Positions 34,774 to 42,588 of a DNA stretch of 64,000 nucleotides are shown here, one piece after another. The notes under the pieces were generated by a model. The model saw only the letters and a program-made list of their open reading frames with translations, had not been told where the DNA came from and did not search any database. Source of the stretch: Phocaeicola dorei (lineage in GTDB: Bacteria > Bacteroidota > Bacteroidia > Bacteroidales > Bacteroidaceae); NCBI RefSeq assembly GCF_013009555.1, contig NZ_CP046176.1, positions 5,053,501 through 5,117,500 of the forward strand. The letters run 5' to 3'. The position numbers were made by a program, and so were the translations under genes. The first letter of the stretch is position 1, and every line of letters starts with the position of its first letter.

Positions 34774-35865
34774 ATGGGAAGAATTGCCAGAAAAGGCTTT
34801 GAGTACTACAGGGCCGAAACGGACCGGTTCCGTGACATCAAGATCCGCAAGCTGAGAAAGGAACACAGCTGTGCCGGTTATGCGATATACCAGTATGTCC
34901 TGAATGAGATCTACCGTGTGGAAGGCTGTTATATCCGTTTCACACAGGACGAGCTGTTCGATTGTGCGGAATACTGGAACATGAGGGAAGAGGAGGTTCT
35001 CCGGATCATCAACTATTGTACGGAAACGGGGCTGTTCAATGCCGGAATCTGGAAACAGTACGGCATTCTGACAGGGCACTCCATCCAGATCCGATATGTG
35101 TCCATGTGTCACGCGGCCAAGCGCAAGACAGTCATTCCGGAAGAAATAAATCTTCTTTCCGAAGAAAAATCCTCCTTCCCGGTTTCCCGGGCACAGCTCC
35201 CTGTGGAAGCGGCGTCCGTTCCGATCTGTGGATCTGTGGCAGTCACCTCTGTTCCCTTCACGGAACCTTCAGAAGCGCCCGTTCCTTTGAAAGAGGGGAT
35301 TCTTCCGGAAAAAACCGGATTTATTCCGGAAGAATCCGTGAATATTCCGGAAGCTTACAATATAAAGGAAAGAAAAGAAAACATATCATCCTCAAGCTCC
35401 TTTACATCCGTTCAGGAAAAGACGGATGAGGAGGACAATTCCATCCGGACTTTAAAATCCGATCTGGAATACCTGAACCTGAAGGATGACCAGATCCGCT
35501 GGGCGTGCATTCTGAAAGCCCGTTATCCGGCCATGCCCCTGGAGTACGCCATAGCCGCCGTCAAGGACAGCATCCGTAACGGTGACTACCGTTACAGTGT
35601 GGGCGGCTGCCTCACTCCGCTGATAGAGAACTATATCCGCAAGTACAACGCTGAATGTTCAGGAGAAAAGAGGCAGGACGGTTTCCGTGCCGCCCTTGAG
35701 CGTCTAGGCATTTCTCCGGCACAGCAGCATGAGATCCTGCATCTGTCCGCGGACTCCCCCCGTGTGCTGGAAGCCGCCCTGAAGGAAATCGAGCGCAGCA
35801 ACGGGCGCATCAGGAGCCCGCTATGTTTTCTCAGGAGCAGGCTGACGTCCGTCCGGACCGCATGA
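34774..35865 (+). CDS. DUF4373 (Lin1244/Lin1753-like) protein
   Basis: 363 residues from ATG 34774 (MGRIARKGFEYYRAETDRF). Residues 1-115 are the DUF4373-type DNA-processing domain (FRDIKIRKLRKEHSCAGYAIYQYVLNEIYR). A Ser/Pro/Glu-rich linker of repeated PEE/IPE motifs follows, then a C-terminal helical region (NLKDDQIRWACILKARYPAMPLEYAIAAVKDSI) that looks like the C-terminal part of replication-initiation or primosomal-type proteins. It begins 31 bp after the tRNA-like sequence and is followed by a Toprim gene, as in phage and ICE replication modules. The specific role is inferred. Confidence 0.72.
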   Translation: MGRIARKGFEYYRAETDRFRDIKIRKLRKEHSCAGYAIYQYVLNEIYRVEGCYIRFTQDELFDCAEYWNMREEEVLRIINYCTETGLFNAGIWKQYGILTGHSIQIRYVSMCHAAKRKTVIPEEINLLSEEKSSFPVSRAQLPVEAASVPICGSVAVTSVPFTEPSEAPVPLKEGILPEKTGFIPEESVNIPEAYNIKERKENISSSSSFTSVQEKTDEEDNSIRTLKSDLEYLNLKDDQIRWACILKARYPAMPLEYAIAAVKDSIRNGDYRYSVGGCLTPLIENYIRKYNAECSGEKRQDGFRAALERLGISPAQQHEILHLSADSPRVLEAALKEIERSNGRIRSPLCFLRSRLTSVRTA

Positions 35866-35958
35866 TATTTTGACATTAGTTAGTATGTGAAAGAACATTC
35901 CATCCTGCCGTCCCGCTGTGAAGCCGGTGCGGCAGGAACTTAAAAAAAACGAAAGATT

Positions 35959-36867
35959 ATGAAATCACAGGAAGCCAATGCGATCCCCTTGCGGGAGATA
36001 CTGGAAAAATACGGTCATGAACCGGTCAGGTCCTACCACGGCTATCTCATGTACAGCTCCCCTTTCAGAAATGAGGAGACCCCCAGCTTCATGGTGAACC
36101 TGCACACGAACAAATGGAAGGATTTCGGTGAGGACAGCTCGGGAGGTGTGGCTGACCTGGTCATGCGTCTGGAACGGTGCGATTTTCACTCCGCCATGCG
36201 GCGGATTGAAAAAAGCGACCTGTCCGCCCCGTCCGACCCCCTCCCTGTTCCGACTTCCGCCGGGGATGCCGGCACCAGCCCCAGACTGACTGTCGACAAT
36301 ATCAATCCCCTGACCAACAGGATGCTTCTGGAATACATGGGCCGGCGTGGAATTGATGCGGACATTGCAAAGGCATATTGCAAGGAAGCATACTACCATT
36401 TCAGCGGAAGGAAGGACAGGCGCTGTTTCGCCGTAGCTTTCCCCAATGACAAGGGAGGCATGGAGCTCAGGAATCCGATATTCAAGGGATGTGCCGGAGT
36501 AAAAGCCGTCACCTGTCTTGACAATGGAGGCGACCGTTGTGCCGTTTTCGAGGGATTCATGGATTTTCTCAGCTATCTCCAGTATGCCAGGGAACATCCC
36601 GGACTGCCGCCAATGAATTTCTGCATCCTGAACTCCACGGCCATGGCCGGCAGGTCCGGAGAGTTCCTTTCCCGGCACCGGCTGGTACATGCCTTTCTGG
36701 ACAACGACAAGGCAGGCATGGACGCCCTGGAGAAACTGGAGGGGAATCTTGGGAAGGATACGGTACTGGTCAATGAGTCCGTCCGGCTGTATCCCCGGCA
36801 TAACGATTTCAACGAGTTCCTGCAAGCCTGTAAAAAAAAAGCAATGACTGCAGGAAATGAGATGTAA
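35959..36867 (+). CDS. Toprim-domain primase-like protein
   Basis: 302 residues. The N-terminus (IPLREILEKYGHEPVRSYHGYLMYSSPFRNEETPSFMVN) resembles a CHC2-type primase zinc-binding domain that has lost its cysteines. The Toprim core is at about residues 190-270: CAVFEGFMDFLSYLQYA with the catalytic Glu, then HAFLDNDKAGMDALEKL with the Asp-x-Asp pair. The HNDFNEFLQA ending is typical of Bacteroides mobile-element primases. It likely primes or processes DNA during replication of the transferred strand. It runs into the DUF2786 gene with a 13-bp gap. Confidence 0.8.
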   Translation: MKSQEANAIPLREILEKYGHEPVRSYHGYLMYSSPFRNEETPSFMVNLHTNKWKDFGEDSSGGVADLVMRLERCDFHSAMRRIEKSDLSAPSDPLPVPTSAGDAGTSPRLTVDNINPLTNRMLLEYMGRRGIDADIAKAYCKEAYYHFSGRKDRRCFAVAFPNDKGGMELRNPIFKGCAGVKAVTCLDNGGDRCAVFEGFMDFLSYLQYAREHPGLPPMNFCILNSTAMAGRSGEFLSRHRLVHAFLDNDKAGMDALEKLEGNLGKDTVLVNESVRLYPRHNDFNEFLQACKKKAMTAGNEM

Positions 36868-36880
36868 TACAGCAAACAAT

Positions 36881-37630
36881 ATGAAAGAAGTATCAGAAAA
36901 GATAACGGAAAGAATCCGCAAGCTTATCCGGCTCAAAGAATCCGCCACACAGATCGGATCTGAAGGTGAAGCCCATGCGGCGGCAGCGGCGGTACACCGC
37001 CTGCTTATGGAATACAACCTCTCCCTGCTTGATCTTGCCGGTGAGAATCCACAAAACCGGCTGACAGCCTGCGAATCTGACAGAATCAGCTACAAGGATG
37101 CGGCCGGCAATATCTGGAAACGGGACCTGATGAGGGTCTTATGTGAATACAATTACTGCAAGATGCTGCTCTACGCGGGCACAACCCATATGGTGGTAAT
37201 CGGGACAGAGGAAAATGCGGCAACTGTCATTGCGCTCTTTGACTACCTGCGTAAAACCTTCAGACGTCTGTCCGAAGAGAAGTATTCCGGGTATGCGCAA
37301 GGCAGACGCGGTTACTGGAGAACCGCCAAAGGTAAGAAGGACTATATCCGGTCTTATCTGGAAGGCTGCATACCCGGTTTACGCATGCAGCTGGAGAATT
37401 CCGGGCAGACGCCGCAGGAAACCGGCCTCATGATCTGTCACCAAAAACTGATAGACGACTATATGGGCAGGTTCAGGCTTGTCAGAAGAAAGCCTGTGGC
37501 GAACAGGCATAAGACGAACCACAAGGCTTATATGACCGGAGTTGATGACGGCCGCCATATAAGTCTGAGCAGGCAATTGAAGGATAATACTTTTAAAAGG
37601 ATAAGAACATGGGCTTTGTCAACAGACTGA
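36881..37630 (+). CDS. DUF2786 protein
   Basis: 249 residues from ATG 36881 (MKEVSEKITERIRKLIRLK); an ATG 24 bases upstream overlaps the previous gene and lacks conservation. The N-terminal 50 residues (KLIRLKESATQIGSEGEAHAAAAAVHRLLMEYNLSLLDL) are the DUF2786 signature. The central part (DLMRVLCEYNYCKMLLYAGTTHMVVIGTEENAATVIALFDYLRKTF) resembles the partner domain seen in mobile-element proteins of this family. Function unknown; it travels with primase genes. Confidence 0.78.
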   Translation: MKEVSEKITERIRKLIRLKESATQIGSEGEAHAAAAAVHRLLMEYNLSLLDLAGENPQNRLTACESDRISYKDAAGNIWKRDLMRVLCEYNYCKMLLYAGTTHMVVIGTEENAATVIALFDYLRKTFRRLSEEKYSGYAQGRRGYWRTAKGKKDYIRSYLEGCIPGLRMQLENSGQTPQETGLMICHQKLIDDYMGRFRLVRRKPVANRHKTNHKAYMTGVDDGRHISLSRQLKDNTFKRIRTWALSTD

Positions 37631-37689
37631 TCACATGGATCATGGACCGGCTTTCCGTGGAGGTCGATCCGGATGCCGAATGGTTTTAG
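37609..37689 (+). CDS. Possible 26-residue peptide
   Basis: MGFVNRLITWIMDRLSVEVDPDAEWF, an amphipathic N-terminal helix with acidic tail, overlaps the end of the DUF2786 gene and has AAAAGGATAAGAAC before its ATG. It is too short to judge; kept because of the good ribosome site. Confidence 0.25.
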   Translation: MGFVNRLITWIMDRLSVEVDPDAEWF

Positions 37690-37758
37690 CAGATCGTGAA
37701 AAGGATGGTTGCGGTTCATCCCCGTTCACTTGATTAAAAACACATAAACGAAAAAAAT

Positions 37759-38064
37759 ATGGAGATAAAAGGAAAAGTACTTACCCTCTTTCCGGTCAAG
37801 GAAGGAGTCGGAAAGACATCGGGCACTCCGTGGAAGTCCCGTGAGTTTGTGATAGAAACGCAAGACCAGTATCCGAAGAGGATCTGCCTGCAAGTGATGA
37901 ATGCCAACATGGACCGTTTTCCCATGGAGGAGGGTATGGAGGTCAGTGTCAAATTTGACATTTCCGCCCGTGAACGGGACGGCCGTTACTTCAACACGCT
38001 GACGGCATGGGACATCACCGTGCTGAATTCCCGGCCGTCCAATCAGGAAGGAGAAAACAGATGA
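37759..38064 (+). CDS. DUF3127 (OB-fold-like) protein
   Basis: 101 residues. MEIKGKVLTLFPVKEGVGKTSGTPWKSREFVIET and the ISARERDGRYFNTLTAWDI ending are the DUF3127 pattern, small proteins of probable OB fold often found with ICE and phage DNA-processing genes. A single-stranded-DNA-binding role is plausible. It overlaps the DUF3575 gene by 4 bases (ATGA), physically joining the DNA module to the pilus cluster. Confidence 0.8.
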   Translation: MEIKGKVLTLFPVKEGVGKTSGTPWKSREFVIETQDQYPKRICLQVMNANMDRFPMEEGMEVSVKFDISARERDGRYFNTLTAWDITVLNSRPSNQEGENR

Positions 38065-38600
38065 GAAAGAAATTCTTTTTTCTGGGGATATTGTTGGGCG
38101 TCTGCCTGGCATCCCCGGCCCAGTTCTATTCCGCGCGTACCAACCTGATAGGGCTGGCAACGGGCAACATCAACCTGGAGGGGTCCATGACGCTGAACCG
38201 CCGATGGTCGCTTCATCTACCGGTCCAGTACAATCCCTTCGTCTTTAAGGACAACCGCCAGTTCCGCAACCTGACTGTCATGCCGGGCGTGCGCTACTGG
38301 TTCGTGGAGTCCTACTCCAATTTTTTTGTCGGGATGAACACCCTGGCAAGCGGCTATTCGATCGGCAGGATATGGAACAAGAAACGCTATGAGGGGGAAG
38401 GCTACGGCATCGGCCTCTCCATCGGCAAGGCCTACCCCCTGTCAAAAACATGGAACATAGAATGGGAACTCGGCGGCGCCGCGGTCTGGGCGAGGTACAA
38501 CGAATACCGTTGCCGGGAATGCGGCGCCTTCCTGGGCAGAAAACACGGATGGTATCTGATACCTTCACGTGTGGCGTTGAACATGATATATCTTTTCTAA
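38061..38600 (+). CDS. DUF3575 outer-membrane-type protein
   Basis: 179 residues from ATG 38061 (MRKKFFFLGILLGVCLASPAQF), with a cleavable signal peptide ending SPA. The mature part is a small beta-barrel-like sequence (TNLIGLATGNINLEGSMTLNRRWSLHLPVQYNPF, many Trp and Tyr). This is the DUF3575 pattern, the first gene of Bacteroidota fimbrial-type clusters with DUF3868. A CRECGA pair of Cys near the C-terminus may form a disulfide. Confidence 0.8.
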   Translation: MRKKFFFLGILLGVCLASPAQFYSARTNLIGLATGNINLEGSMTLNRRWSLHLPVQYNPFVFKDNRQFRNLTVMPGVRYWFVESYSNFFVGMNTLASGYSIGRIWNKKRYEGEGYGIGLSIGKAYPLSKTWNIEWELGGAAVWARYNEYRCRECGAFLGRKHGWYLIPSRVALNMIYLF

Positions 38601-38612
38601 ATGTACGGTCCT

Positions 38613-40685
38613 ATGAAAAAAAGAAACATACCTGTAATCCTTTTACTTCCACTGCTGTCCTTATCCTGTTCCCTGTCCCACAAGATGGAAAGGAGCATCA
38701 GCAAGGTCGGTCTCTCACAGGCCGGCAAGCGGCCTGCACCGGACACGACATGCTATTCCGTTCCCGAAAAAATCACCTGGAAGGACAGTTCGGGAGTGGA
38801 ACATATTGTCACCATGGCCGAACGTGACAGCGTTACGGGTGAAGAGATGACCGTGTTGCAGCTGGACGAGGTGACCATTGTCGCGCGTAACAGGAACATC
38901 CCCGAGCGTGCCGGGAAAGTGAATCTGGATTTTGTCGTGACCGTTCCGGGCAGGCTGATAGATGACAAATGGCAGGTACAGCTGACCCCTGTGGCCTACA
39001 AGCGTGGCAGACGCATAGAACTGGAGAGGATCTTCCTGTCCGGCGCCGACTTCGTCAAGCGGCAGAAAAAAGGATACGCGCAGTACCAGGCCTTCATAAA
39101 CAGCATCATCCCGGATTCCGCCTATCTGAAAGAGATGTTCGACATGAAAGGCTACCGCCGTGCCATGGCCGAGCTGGAGGAGGAGTTCTACCAGGCATGG
39201 AAGCATGACTATATCGCCCGCGAGGAATGGATTGACTGGACTGAGAGATGGAACCGCCGTTACCAGCACTTCAACGCGAAGATGGAACGGAACCGCATGG
39301 CCATCGCCGGCCACAACACCATCCTGTCCGTACTTCCCGCCTACTGGCTCCGCCGTGACCTGGACACCACGCTGATTCCGTCCCGCTACCGCATGTTCTC
39401 GGAAGGCACCCCTCTGAAGGTACGCAGGGTGACGCCGGAAGATTCGGCGCGTATAGCGGAGAGATACTTCGATTACAAGCGCATTGCGGAGAACGAACGC
39501 AAACGTGACGCGGTGTCACGCAAATATGAGGAGCTGGTTCGTTTCCCTTACCAGGCCGCCCGTCTGGATACGGTCATCAGGAACAGGAACAATACCTTCA
39601 GCTATTATTACCGGCAGGAGATGGATGTTACCGATAACACGAAACGTATTGACCTGACAGTAGACGGAAGGATACTTGCCGTCAATGGCAGTTCCGCCAA
39701 TTTACCGTCCTCGGATACCATTACCTATTATATAAGCAGTATGGTGCAGTTCCTGGACCATGCGCCCCGGTACAGGAAGGAGAAGATATACCGCAAGGCC
39801 ACGGCCAATACGACCGCCTATATCAATTATCCGGCAGGCAGATACCTGTTTGACGAGGAATACGGGAACAACCGTTCCGAAATAGACAAAGTCCTGGAAG
39901 CGATCAACAAGCTGACCTATACCGGTGAGTTGGTGATGGACAGTATTGACATGACCGCCACCGCATCCCCGGAAGGCAGCGCGGCCGCGAACCGTATCCT
40001 GTCCAGGCAGCGTGCCGTTGCCTTGAAGGAGTACCTGTCCGGAAGGACGGATGACAGGACCGGCATCGACACCCTGATCCGTCCCCGGTGGATTGGCGAG
40101 GACTGGCAGCTTCTTGTCCGCAAGGTACAACAGGATACGGAAATGGATGACAGGTCAGCCGTTCTGGATATCATGTCCTCCGTAAAGGATCCGGACGCAA
40201 GGGAGGCCGGGATCCGGAAACGTTTCCCGGATGCCTACAAGCATATCAGGGAGAACTATTATCCTCTGGCACGTGCGGTGAACTTCGCATTCTACCTGCA
40301 CCGCCGGGATATGATAGAGGAATTCAAATACACCACCGTCCTTGACTCGGCCTACATGCACGGTCTTGACCTGATGGAGGACAGGCAGTACAAGGACGCG
40401 CTGGTGATACTGTCGGACTATAACGACTACAACACGGCCATCTGCCTGATGTCACTGGGCTATGATGCACGGGCTGCCGGAATATTGGAATCCCTGCCGG
40501 AAAGTTCCAATGTGTGCTACCTGCTGTCCATCCTGTACAGCCGTCTGAAAGACGACGGCAAAGCCGTGTCCTCCTTCATGCGCTCACTGGAACTGGACGG
40601 TTCCAAAGCCTATCGCGGTCGTCTTGATCCGGAAATCAACCGGCTGATAACAACGTATAATTTAAACCTGTCGCAATATGAATAA
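38613..40685 (+). CDS. DUF3868/OmpA-like lipoprotein with TPR-like C-terminus
   Basis: 690 residues from the ATG at 38613 (MKKRNIPVILLLPLLSLSCSLSH; lipobox LSLSCS). An ATG four codons earlier gives a less typical signal. Residues about 70-200 are the DUF3868-type region. From about 330 comes a beta domain, and near 446 TATASPEGSAAANRILSRQRA, an OmpA-like segment. DWQLLVRKVQQ, REAGIRKRFPD and a helical TPR-like end follow. The block 440-560 parallels the chromosomal lipoprotein at 2281-3957. It sits between DUF3575 and the FimB-like anchor, so it probably helps assemble or anchor the pilus in the envelope. Confidence 0.78.
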   Translation: MKKRNIPVILLLPLLSLSCSLSHKMERSISKVGLSQAGKRPAPDTTCYSVPEKITWKDSSGVEHIVTMAERDSVTGEEMTVLQLDEVTIVARNRNIPERAGKVNLDFVVTVPGRLIDDKWQVQLTPVAYKRGRRIELERIFLSGADFVKRQKKGYAQYQAFINSIIPDSAYLKEMFDMKGYRRAMAELEEEFYQAWKHDYIAREEWIDWTERWNRRYQHFNAKMERNRMAIAGHNTILSVLPAYWLRRDLDTTLIPSRYRMFSEGTPLKVRRVTPEDSARIAERYFDYKRIAENERKRDAVSRKYEELVRFPYQAARLDTVIRNRNNTFSYYYRQEMDVTDNTKRIDLTVDGRILAVNGSSANLPSSDTITYYISSMVQFLDHAPRYRKEKIYRKATANTTAYINYPAGRYLFDEEYGNNRSEIDKVLEAINKLTYTGELVMDSIDMTATASPEGSAAANRILSRQRAVALKEYLSGRTDDRTGIDTLIRPRWIGEDWQLLVRKVQQDTEMDDRSAVLDIMSSVKDPDAREAGIRKRFPDAYKHIRENYYPLARAVNFAFYLHRRDMIEEFKYTTVLDSAYMHGLDLMEDRQYKDALVILSDYNDYNTAICLMSLGYDARAAGILESLPESSNVCYLLSILYSRLKDDGKAVSSFMRSLELDGSKAYRGRLDPEINRLITTYNLNLSQYE

Positions 40686-41556
40686 AATAGTAAGAATTCT
40701 GCCCGGCATATTCCTGTCCCTGCTGTCACTTTCCTCTTGTGACGGCCTGTTCACCGAGGATTGTATCTACAAAGGATACCTGCACGCCCGTAACGGGTTC
40801 CATCACCCTTCCGATATGGGCACACCGGAACAGGCGGAGATGAACCTGATGGTTTTTCCGCTGACCGGTAACGGCGTGGCGGAATATGACAATCTTTCCA
40901 TTCCTTTTAATGGAAGCGGTGATGCGTATGGGACCTTGCATATCGGGAGTTACGAGTTTCTCGCCTGCAACAAGGATGTCAACATCCTGGAGGATGCGGG
41001 CTCCGCCGCCACCGTCCGCTTGCGTGTTCCGACGGAACAGGGAAAGATCACGGCGGAGCAGGGATACGCGTATTCCTCTTCCGTGACCGGTACGGTCATG
41101 ACTGACGACACCCTGCACGTCACCTGCGAGAGCAAACTGATGGTGCAGCGGATTGTCTTCAACATCACGGTGACGAATACGGGAATCCTGGAATATACCG
41201 GAATCACCGCCGAACTTGACGGCGTGACCACAAGCCGGTATGTACGTACAAGGGAAAAGGGAAGCGGTTTCGCCACCCTGCCTTTCACCGTCTCCCCTGA
41301 AAAGGAGAATTTCTTCCGGAAGGAAGTGCTGGTGTTCGGCATCAATACCGGGGTGAGCAATGTCATCCGTCTTCATCTGGACGGGGACATGCCCGTGGAT
41401 GCGGATCTTGACCTGAGTGATGTGTTCAAGGACTTCACCGCTGACGGTATCAGTGTGGACATCACCGTCCGCGTATCCCCGTCCCTACATACCGCATCCG
41501 CTTCCATCGAGGACTGGCAGAATGTGGAATGGGGCCAGGGAATAATTACTTATTAA
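40678..41556 (+). CDS. FimB/Mfa2-like fimbrial anchor lipoprotein
   Basis: 292 residues; lipobox LSLSSCDGLF. The start overlaps the previous gene by 8 bases. MNLMVFPLTGNGVAEYDN followed by GSYEFLACNKDVNILE resembles the N-terminal transthyretin-like domain of Mfa2/FimB family proteins, which anchor type V pili to the cell surface and end polymerisation. The second half is a beta domain (SVDITVRVSPSLHTASASIEDWQ). It precedes three fimbrillin-like genes, as expected of an anchor subunit. Confidence 0.72.
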   Translation: MNKIVRILPGIFLSLLSLSSCDGLFTEDCIYKGYLHARNGFHHPSDMGTPEQAEMNLMVFPLTGNGVAEYDNLSIPFNGSGDAYGTLHIGSYEFLACNKDVNILEDAGSAATVRLRVPTEQGKITAEQGYAYSSSVTGTVMTDDTLHVTCESKLMVQRIVFNITVTNTGILEYTGITAELDGVTTSRYVRTREKGSGFATLPFTVSPEKENFFRKEVLVFGINTGVSNVIRLHLDGDMPVDADLDLSDVFKDFTADGISVDITVRVSPSLHTASASIEDWQNVEWGQGIITY

Positions 41557-41592
41557 TACTGTTTTTTTATCATCAATTTAAAATTTTACAAA

Positions 41593-42507
41593 ATGAAGAA
41601 AATGTTTTTGTTCGCAGCGTGTCTTGCCGTATTGGCATGCAGCTGTTCCGAGAATGAAGAAGGAACCGTCAAGGATGTCCGTGCCTCCTTGAAAATCAAC
41701 GCCAACATCGGTGCTCCCGCTGTTTCCCGCGCGGAAAAGACCGCCTGGGAAGCCGGTGACAAGCTGGGTCTTTATGTCTGCAACGGTACTCTGGGCACTC
41801 CGTACAACCAGAATGCCGTCTATACCAACACCCCTTTCACCTATTCAGCTGCCGGATGGACTTCGGAAGAGATCCTGCTGGATGAGAACGAGGCGACGGT
41901 GTTCGCTTATTATCCGTATGATGCCACGCTGACCACCCCCTCCGCCCTTCCGGTGGACATCACCACCCAGACGGACCATCTGTACGGACAGGGCGACACC
42001 AAGGCGAGCATCCTGAACCGTAATGTGAACATCACGATGAAACATGCCCTTTCACAGGTCGTATTCCGCATGAAGAAAACGGAAGGATACAGACAGGAAG
42101 GCGTCCTTACCGGAATCACACTGAAGAATGTCGGTTCCGCCACTCCGTTGTATACCCGTGCCACTATGGATATTTCAACAGGTTCCCTGACAAAAACGAC
42201 GGCAGGCAATGTGGAATTCAGCGCCGGCGCCACTCTGACAGACAAGGCCGTATCCTTTTCATCCATTGTCGTTCCGGTTGATGCGACAGCGGGCAAGGAT
42301 ATGCAGGCCGTGTTCACCATTGACGGAAAGCAGCTGCAATTCACCTTCCCGGCCGGAACGAAATGGGAACGCTCTTACCGTAATATCTACGACATCGTAC
42401 TGGGGAATAACGGTCTGGTCATCGGCGGTGCCGATGGCAGCGGTGTGACCATCGAACCCTGGACAGACGATGTGAAAGGTGAAATCCAGCTTGTACCTGT
42501 AATCTGA
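41593..42507 (+). CDS. Fimbrillin-family lipoprotein (type V pilus-like subunit)
   Basis: 304 residues; lipobox VLACSCSENE. Typical fimbrillin blocks: AWEAGDKLGLYVCNG, ATVFAYYPYDATLT, TQTDHLYGQGD, NITMKHALSQVVFRMKK and GNNGLVIGGADGSGVTIEPW at the end. In Porphyromonas and Bacteroides such lipoproteins are exported, the N-terminal strand is removed by a protease, and subunits polymerise by strand exchange. Nothing shows whether this one polymerises or caps. First of three in a row. Confidence 0.8.
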   Translation: MKKMFLFAACLAVLACSCSENEEGTVKDVRASLKINANIGAPAVSRAEKTAWEAGDKLGLYVCNGTLGTPYNQNAVYTNTPFTYSAAGWTSEEILLDENEATVFAYYPYDATLTTPSALPVDITTQTDHLYGQGDTKASILNRNVNITMKHALSQVVFRMKKTEGYRQEGVLTGITLKNVGSATPLYTRATMDISTGSLTKTTAGNVEFSAGATLTDKAVSFSSIVVPVDATAGKDMQAVFTIDGKQLQFTFPAGTKWERSYRNIYDIVLGNNGLVIGGADGSGVTIEPWTDDVKGEIQLVPVI

Positions 42508-42588
42508 CTTTAAGGGGCGGGAAGCCTTTCTTCCCGCCCTGTTACAAACCATATCGGGGCTGCCAATCCCCCATAATCAGACAAAACG

